NCBI GenBank assembly: GCA_944470555.2
Contig: OX104129.1
Coordinates: 45,293,998 to 45,357,997, forward strand
DNA length: 64,000 nt
Origin: Heterobilharzia americana
Taxonomy: Eukaryota > Platyhelminthes > Trematoda > Strigeidida > Schistosomatidae
Direction of reading: 5' to 3'
Under the pieces are notes generated by a model. It was given only the letters and a program-made list of their open reading frames with translations, was not told the origin of the DNA and searched no databases. The translations under genes and the position numbers were made by a program. This document shows positions 57,758 to 64,000 of this stretch, piece after piece (the first letter of the stretch is position 1; every line of letters starts with the position of its first letter).

Positions 57758-58101
57758 TTTAGGATTTGTCCTGGTGCAAACTTGACAGATGCAAAGACCA
57801 ATCACTAATTATTCGAACTTGTTATATACCCACGAGTACGAGACCAAGGAAGAACACGATAGCGTAGTCGGATGGAATAGTATATTTGGATGGTTATGCC
57901 AAAATACCGATGCGTTCCAACTAACTGGCTAGAGAGTCGAATACGAGCAGTGCAACGTAACACGACAGCGTGTCAAATGGCCAGGATGCTTGACCGGGTG
58001 CCTTCAGCTTAGCGAGTGCAGTTAAACTATCAAGGTCAGCATTAATGTCGAAAGTCGTCAAACCCCAGGCTATTGATTTTGGGGAAGTGTGTGACGCTAC
58101 A
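57758..58101 (-). repeat. 3' LTR of element E
   Basis: 344 bp, adjacent to captured segment copy 3 exactly as the 3' LTR of A adjoins copy 1. Confidence 0.92.
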
Positions 58102-58362
58102 GATCACTCCCCCCGGAGTGGGTTCGTGAGGACCCTAAGACGATAACAGCCGGAAGGAAAAACCCAGTGGTTTCTTCACTGGTAAAACTCTTCCGATGGG
58201 CTCACTGCGTGAAGTGGCCCCTGGTTGTCTGAACTTATTCTAGGGTGTCGTGGCAATTAAAAAATAAAATACAATAAGTCGAATTGTACGTCGATTGCGG
58301 TCCTCAGTTCCTTTTGACGTTCCGTTCAGTGCTCGTTGCACCTGGAATATAAATAAAAGTCT

Positions 58363-59280
58363 TTAATACCACGAAAACGTTGCGTAAAAATGGGAATTAT
58401 TTATATATAAACATATCGGAAAATAAAAATTTACGCTGACCTTCGCCGGTTTATTTTTAGTTTTTATTACATGGTAATAAAAATTGATATAAAAAGGCAA
58501 AGTGTACGACGGTTTGTATTGAGGTATCGGGTGGCAGTCTGCAGTTGTTTTGGCGTTAAGCCTTCGGTAATCACCGGTTGGACGCCAGTCGTTGCTATCC
58601 TTTTTGGGAACCATGTGCAATGGCGATGCCCAAGGACTGTTTGACGGTCTGATAATGCCCAGGTCGAGCATGTGGTCGAATTCGCTTTTCGCTGTTTTGA
58701 GCTTATCGGGGGCTGGACGGCGGGCTTTGGATGCCACAGGTGAACCTGTGGTTGTGACGTGATGCATAACATTACTGGTTATGCACGGAAGAGTGTGCTT
58801 CGGTTGTTGCAACTCTGGATATTTCTCCAAAACTGTTTGGTAGGACGCGTTGCCTGATCGTTTGGTTCTAACGAGGGCTAAAGTCGGACCTACATAGGTG
58901 GTGCCGCCAATAGATAACTTTGTGCCGTTATCTATCAGACGTTGACGGCGAGCATCTACGAGTAGATCATAATGGTTTAGCAAATCTATGCCAATGATGG
59001 GCATAGAGACGTCAGCCAGGAGGAAAATCCAGTGGATAGGTTTACGTAAACCTAAGTTGAGGTAGGCATACCGTCTCCCAAATGTCGAGATTGCCTTGCG
59101 GTTGGCGGCTTGGAGATTGAAGGATGGGTCATGATGACGCTCCCTTGTCGGTGCGGGAAGAACGCTAACTTCTGCGCCGTTGTCGACGCGGTAGCGAACT
59201 TTCGTTTTTATGTCGGTGACGTAGAGCAAACGGCTGTTTCCGCCGGCTGCGGTTGCCGTGACCACGTGCCGGCGTGACAG
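58363..59280 (-). pseudogene. Protease and truncated RT of element E
   Basis: The reading is open from protease (DNG motif) to the RT N-terminus ([18 protein letters not shown]) and then through the deletion junction into translated untranslated region, ending near 58363. It lacks the frameshifts seen in A. No RT palm, RNase H or integrase. Confidence 0.85.
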
Positions 59281-59512
59281 TTTGTGTTCATTTGAAACTG
59301 CATGGCTTTCGGCATTTTCTGGCCTCGTCCCCACAGTTATTGTGGAACCAGCACCGCTTACGGTTTTCCACACTGTTAGGTTTAGTTTTTGGACAGCCCT
59401 GAGAGTTGCCGCGATGAGCTGCGATGAGTTTCTGTGATGTGCTCCTTAACCTAAGGCTTCGAGTTCGTAGCAACTGTTTAACAACGTCACACGGCTTTGT
59501 CACTTCTGAATG

Positions 59513-60076
59513 CTAGCTCTCTGGTTCACCGCATACAGAATATACGTTGGAGACGGGTCTGCTAGAAACCTCCAGTATTTTATCTGCCGAGGCTGCCAGT
59601 TCATCGAGTGGGACTGACTGAAGTGTCACCAACACGGTTTGCACCGGTTGTGGTAGTTTCCAGAGAAATTGTTCTCGAAAAAGGCCATTATCGAATGTTC
59701 GTATGCCCAAAGCTTCCGGCATTCGCGCAAGGACTTCACTAGCTAAGTGGCTGCCTAGCTCGATGTTACGAAGTATTCCGTCTAGGCGCGGGCGATCTGT
59801 GAGATCTCTTTTCTTCAAGGATGCGGCCTTGAGAAGTGCATAAGGATCACTTACTTCATGATTAAACATGTTTGCTGTAACATACTTGTTTAATTCTCGC
59901 GGTAGTGACCGTATGACAGCAAGAAATCGAGATTGAGGATCTGAGACACCCTGTTCTCGAAAATCGGCCTCGGCATACAGAAACCATGTTTCTGCATTGT
60001 CTGGCCAATATGGCACGAGTTGGATCGTGTTCGAGGTCGGCTTAATACGAATAAGCTTGGGAGCGTGGTCGGACAT
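59513..60076 (-). pseudogene. gag of element E, stopped early
   Basis: 187 codons from the same Met as in A, ending at the TAG shared with B, C and D; the remaining Gag including the CHCC knuckle lies in 59288-59503. Differs from the A Gag by about 20 substitutions (for example LWKLPQP against LSKLPQP). Confidence 0.85.
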
Positions 60077-60185
60077 GAGAAAGTGTAGTAAATGGATATA
60101 TAAATGTTATCGAAGTGAAAACAACAAACAAATATAAAATGGAACAGGCTCACCAATTCAATATTTGTTATTGGTCCGGATGTGT

Positions 60186-60204
60186 GATCACGTCGGACTC
60201 ACCA
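60186..60204 (-). promoter_or_regulatory. Primer-binding site of element E
   Basis: TGGTGAGTCCGACGTGATC on the minus strand, matching the tRNA-Trp 3' complement at 17 of 19 positions. One more mismatch than in A. Confidence 0.75.
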
Positions 60205-60205
60205 A

Positions 60206-60549
60206 TTTAGGATTTGTCCTGGTTCGAACTTGACAGATGCAAAGACCAATCACTAATTATTCGAACTTGTTATATACCCACGAATACGAGACCAAGGAAG
60301 AACACGATAGCGTAGTCGGATGGAATAGTATATTTGGATGGTTATGCCAAAATACCGATGCGTTCCAACTAACTGGCTAGAGAGTCGAATACGAGCAGTG
60401 CAACGTAACACGACAGCGTGTCAAATGGCCAGGATGCTTGACCGGGTGCCTTCAGCTTAGCGAGTGCAGTTAAACTATCAAGGTCAGCATTAATGTCGAA
60501 AGTCGTCAAACCCCAGGCTATTGAATTTGGGGAAGTGTGTGACGCTACA
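60206..60549 (-). repeat. 5' LTR of element E
   Basis: 344 bp. It marks the right end of the LTR block; sequence beyond 60549 is unrelated to the left flank of A. Confidence 0.92.
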
Positions 60550-60955
60550 TAAGTACAATAAATTGGATATCTACCTCAGAAATATCAAGATAAGACAGCG
60601 CGAACCTGGGACGTATGGTCAGATTGAGGGGAGATTTACGCCACATCTGACCATCTTATGGTTAGTTGATGAACAAGTGTTCATATCCATCTTGTCCTGG
60701 TTTTAAGTAGTCTAGACGAGTTCTCAAGTGGGTAGGTTGGTTAATGTAGCAACCCTTGGTTCCGCTTCCTTATCGGTGCGAACTTGCTAAAACCGGTTTT
60801 CCAAATTGTCGCAATACATTCTTGACTTAACCTGCTCCTGAGGCCTCTGGTACTCATGTTCTCCTTCACTGTACCCATTTAGATGTCTTTCGCCTGCACC
60901 CCAAGATACCTGAGTTGCGGTTATTAGTTGATGATGACAGTCCTTGCATAGGGTC
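60550..60955. other. Unassigned flank right of LTR block
   Basis: No ORF with motifs. Contains the small inverted pair TGGTCAGAT and ATCTGACCA (about 60618 and 60645). May be the 5' end of the CR1-like element that follows. Confidence 0.45.
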
Positions 60956-61039
60956 CTTCTGTGAAACGAAGCTCACAGAGAACATAAAAGATGGAGAAAT
61001 CCATCTGGGACAGCCCAACTCAATCTAGAAGAACAGATC

Positions 61040-62070
61040 AAAGGTTCAGGAGGCGGCATTGCTCTTCACACCCACCCCTCCTTGAAACCCCATGAGATTT
61101 GGTCCCACAGAATGAGCAACAAAGATATAATTTGGTGCAGCATTGTGTGCTGTGGAGCTACCTGTTTGGTTGGAATTACATAGCACTCTCCCGGAGCCAT
61201 TGTCACGTTGAATAAGATGTTGGTACAAACTATTAGAGAAGCCCTGGAACTGAGCTTTCCACACGTCTCCATTATAGGAGATTTTAACCTCCCTCATTTC
61301 CCCACTAATGATAGTCCATCTGCTGATTCAAGAGATTTTTGAGAATTATTATTGGAAAACTCACTGAGTGAACTGGTCTCCTAGCTTACTGGCCGGGAGT
61401 CTCATGGCAGGATATCCCGAATTGATTGTATTTTTATCAGTGAGTTCATTGGGGTAACCAACTTGAAAGCTCTTGGTAATCTTGGATTGAGTGACCCTGC
61501 AGTGGCATTCCCCAACACCTTTAAACCTAAGTCACATACCCCTGATCAACCATTGGCTAGGAATTATAGCAGAGCTGACTTGGAAAAGATCGGACAAGAC
61601 CTAGAAGGTTCCACGTGCCCAAAATACGATGAACTGCCAGATCCCGATTCCAAATGGGAACTGTTGGAGGATATGATCCTTCAAACGATGAATAATAACA
61701 CCCCTGCTATTCCACGGAGAACCAACAAGGCTTACTTCTCCTGACTTAAGCCAATCACGCGCAAACCTGTGTAGCATAAATGGTCATCCTGGAATCAGTG
61801 GAGGGTCGCCAATATTTCTATTGGCTGGCTAAGTTGCAAAAACATCCGTGATATGTGTACCATGAGAATTGGAAATGACAGAGCAAACTACCACACACAA
61901 ATATATGGGACCCGTGAGGGGAATCATGCTATACTATACTCGCTGATGAAACAGGTGAGTAACAGTTCACTTGGTATGTAGGACTTCAGTAGTTTAGGGA
62001 TTCTTCACACTAATTACGAGGTGCCAAAGCTACTAGCTCAGGGATTTCGAAACGACTGTAAAGGAAAAAT
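61040..62070 (+). pseudogene. CR1-like endonuclease and linker (broken)
   Basis: GGGIALHTHPSL and VSIIGDFNLPHFP (GDFN motif), then SRIDCIFI (Asp motif), and GLSDPAVAF, where the expected catalytic SDH reads SDP. The linker is readable in 61463-61744 and beyond (YHTQIYGTREGNHA). Stops at several places. Inactive. Confidence 0.65.
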
Positions 62071-62079
62071 GATCTGAAA

Positions 62080-62860
62080 ATCCCTCCCGATCACCCTTAT
62101 TTGATTGTATTGACATTTATTTTAACATTTTTACCCTCGTTATGGATGGTGTACCTTTGACCCTCGCCGGTGTAATGTTATTTGCTTGTTTAACTGTCTT
62201 ATTTGACTTTACACTCGGTATTTGCCTTTGTATGTTTGAGACTTATTATGAGTGTTTCACTTTCCTATTATGTGACGCTGGACTGTTGATAAGGTGATGT
62301 TGTTTTACTGCGCACGACATTTTGTTTTGGTTCAACTTACGGTTGTGCAGTGATTTGACTGTTTGTCTTTTGACTGTCTACTGGGAACGTTTGTTTGTTG
62401 ATTTGATTCCTGTAGGCAGAGTTTTGATCCCTTTTGCCGGGAATATTCCTATTGACCGACAGGTATTTAACAGTTGTATTTTTTAACCAGTTTTTACCGT
62501 GTAGTACGTATTTGTACCCGAGAACGTTTTGGACTGTATAGTTACCCAACGGCACTGTTGAGGTATTTTTGTAATTTGACATAACTTATTGTTGCTTTGA
62601 TAGTACCACAGATTTTGTTACGAATCTACTATTGAATTACTACAAACCGTGTTTTGATATTTCGATCCAACCTTTGACTGTGCGTCACTCGCGGAAGTTA
62701 GGAAGCTATACAGTAGAACGCAGGAACTAGTCAGATTCACGTCAGTTGGCACCGCCTAGCTATTTCCCGCGTTCAGGCCAAGATTATTGGATTCTGGCCG
62801 CTACAACGACTCCTGCCAATTTGGCAGACAACTGTCTTCCTGTCAGACCCCCATATTACA
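62080..62860. other. Insert of unknown nature inside the CR1-like element
   Basis: About 780 bases that break the CR1-like reading between the linker and the RT. T-rich, with a GC-richer right end (62690-62860). No ORF with a domain and no clear terminal repeats; could be a solo LTR or the leader of another element. Confidence 0.4.
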
Positions 62861-62889
62861 GAGGGGTTAAGTTACACAGAGTTTGAATG

Positions 62890-64000
62890 TTATATGATTG
62901 GGGGAATCCTAAAGAACTTGAAACAAGATGAATCTTCAGGACTTGATAGGATTCATCCAGTGCAATACTGGAGGATCAGACGGGATGTTATCATGATGTA
63001 CCACATCCTCCATATTCCTCTCCATCTTAACAGATCCCTTCTAAGCTTTAATCGGAAACGCGACCTGATCGGTCACCCGTTAGGAATAGAGCATAAGAGA
63101 GCACATACGAAAGTCCGTACTAACTCATTTGTGGCTACTGTCTGTAAACTAAGGAACTATCTTCCTCCAGCAGTTGTTACAGCCCCCATCCCCTGATACT
63201 TTAAAAAGAGGTTAGACGCACACCTTGAGTCCTACGGTACTGATGGGCTGTACTCGAGAAGCCTTCCGCCATCTGCAGATCAGGTGCTATACTACTACCA
63301 TGAGACCAGATTAATTAACAATCACTTGTCCCTATCCTTTCAGATTTTTCAGAAACGGGGAGATAGTTGTGACCACTCCAAACCCAGAAAGTACTCCAAC
63401 AAGACAGACGCAGAACCCAAGGAACCGCTGTTCACTAATTCCACAACACGAAGTTTGAGTACCAAAAGAGTGTGCTGAAGTTCTGAGTGTCCCACTGGCA
63501 AACCTCTTCAGATGTTGGTTTCTAGGAAGCAGCTTACCCTCTGATTGGGAACGGGGGGCTGTCGTCCCAGAAAGCAAAAGTGGAAGCACACCAACTGCTT
63601 CTAACTACAGACAGATATTCCTGATCTCTTCGATTGTCAGGGTCATGGAAAGAGTAATAAATGACTCACTTCGTGATTTCTCACTTAGGAATTGAATCCC
63701 AAATGACTGTCAACATGACTTTTTACCTGTGAAGTCATGTAACGCCAACTTGCCGATAGCTTGCGATATCTGGATGCTCTCCGTTGAGCAGAAAAGGCGT
63801 GCCACACTGGCTTACTTGACTTTACTGAGGCCTTTGTCAGGGTAATTCATGACATCCTGCGTAAAACCTCAGTTTACTGGCGCAAGCGTAAAATTGCTAG
63901 TTTGGCCCAGAGATTGACTGCATACCCAGTCGCAGTCAGTCAAAGTTGGCTCCTCACTATCTAATTGGTTCTTGATGCTGAACGGTGTGCCTCGATGTTA
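62890..64000 (+). pseudogene. CR1-like RT, with a misplaced C-terminal fragment
   Basis: LKNLKQDESSGLDRIHP (62910-62960) is the start of RT. It is directly followed by RRDVIMMYHIL and VCKLRNYLPPAVVTAP with YFKKRLDAHLES (62970-63235), which is the C-terminal end of such proteins. RT then resumes with VLSVPLANLF (about 63480), SNYRQIFLISSIVRVMERVI (about 63600) and ACDIWMLSVEQKRR (about 63758), reaching the window edge. Order shows insertion of a second copy's 3' end. Broken by frameshifts. Confidence 0.65.

Larger units (their letters stand above)
47357..60549 (-). repeat. Right arm of giant inverted repeat, with tandem 5,201-bp unit
   Basis: LTR landmarks at 47699, 52900, 58101 and 60549 give periods of 5,201, 5,201 and 2,448. 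The first two periods are one unit duplicated head to tail. The left arm has that unit once. Confidence 0.9.
57758..60549 (-). mobile_element. LTR retrotransposon E: complete LTRs, gag-protease only, same 3' deletion as A
   Basis: 344-bp LTRs at 57758-58101 and 60206-60549, a tRNA-Trp-type PBS at 60186-60204 and a polypurine tract next to the inner LTR. The RT coding region ends at the same place as in A and runs into the same 3' untranslated region. In gag and protease it instead shares the stop codon and DNG change of B, C and D, so it is a mosaic. Its outer flank (minus strand CTTA before TGTAGC) does not match the CAAT at its inner side, so no target duplication survives. Confidence 0.9.
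60956..64000 (+). mobile_element. Decayed CR1-like non-LTR retrotransposon, continuing past the window
   Basis: Endonuclease domain at about 61040-61500, linker to about 62070, RT N-terminus at 62890-62960 and again 63475-64000 up to the window edge. It is interrupted twice by foreign or rearranged sequence (62080-62860 and about 62964-63470) and by many stops and frameshifts. The clade is inferred from the similarity of motifs to CR1/Jockey-type proteins; it differs from the RTE element. Confidence 0.7.

Noticed and set aside
1..64000. CRISPR arrays, bacterial operons, rRNA or functional tRNA genes
   Set aside because: No regularly spaced direct repeats, no operon-like ORF runs and no complete tRNA cloverleaf; the tRNA-like heads all belong to SINEs. 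Element content is that of a metazoan genome.

Overview
The window looks like a gene-poor, AT-rich, repeat-dense piece of a trematode (blood fluke, probably Schistosoma) genome. The main evidence is a set of element families known from schistosomes: an RTE-type non-LTR retrotransposon (SR2-like), Smalpha-like tRNA-derived SINEs carrying hammerhead-ribozyme relics, Penelope-like elements (PLEs), CR1-like non-LTR remnants, and a CsRn1/Boudicca-like Ty3/gypsy LTR retrotransposon. The last was placed by its Gag CHCC zinc knuckle and its tRNA-Trp primer-binding site. I could not recognise a convincing host gene. Small single exons cannot be excluded; one weak candidate is at 33197-33457 (-).

Layout. 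1-28 kb is intergenic or intronic-type DNA strewn with old SINE copies, three decayed SR2-like fragments (6.3-7.1 kb, 13.0-13.2 kb, 17.6-20.4 kb) and a long decayed PLE (11.5-13.7 kb, minus). One SR2-like fragment is nested in the PLE with a 13-bp target duplication. 28.6-31.8 kb holds one intact SR2-like element on the minus strand, with a 16-bp target-site duplication and a single 1045-aa endonuclease/reverse-transcriptase ORF; it is the only protein here that looks fully functional. 31.8-36.4 kb is sparse and holds a short PLE relic.

36.4-60.5 kb is the outstanding structure, a very large inverted repeat built from LTR retrotransposons. The left arm (plus orientation) reads LTR, gag-protease-truncated RT, LTR, a 1,682-bp unrelated segment, a truncated gag-PR-RT-IN element, then a cut-off LTR. 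After a ~3.1-kb spacer containing a dead CR1-like element, the same series appears in minus orientation, with the 5,201-bp unit (LTR + truncated element + 1,682-bp segment) present twice in tandem and ending in a second internally deleted element. The copies differ by only scattered single bases. This implies very recent duplication by recombination between LTRs, or an assembly problem, and the two must be told apart with long reads.

60.55-64 kb is another decayed CR1-like element running off the window edge, interrupted by foreign sequence.

How the parts relate: the intact SR2-like element could supply enzymes in trans to tRNA-derived SINEs, and the gag/PR-only LTR elements would need RT and integrase from full-length relatives elsewhere. 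These are inferences from architecture.
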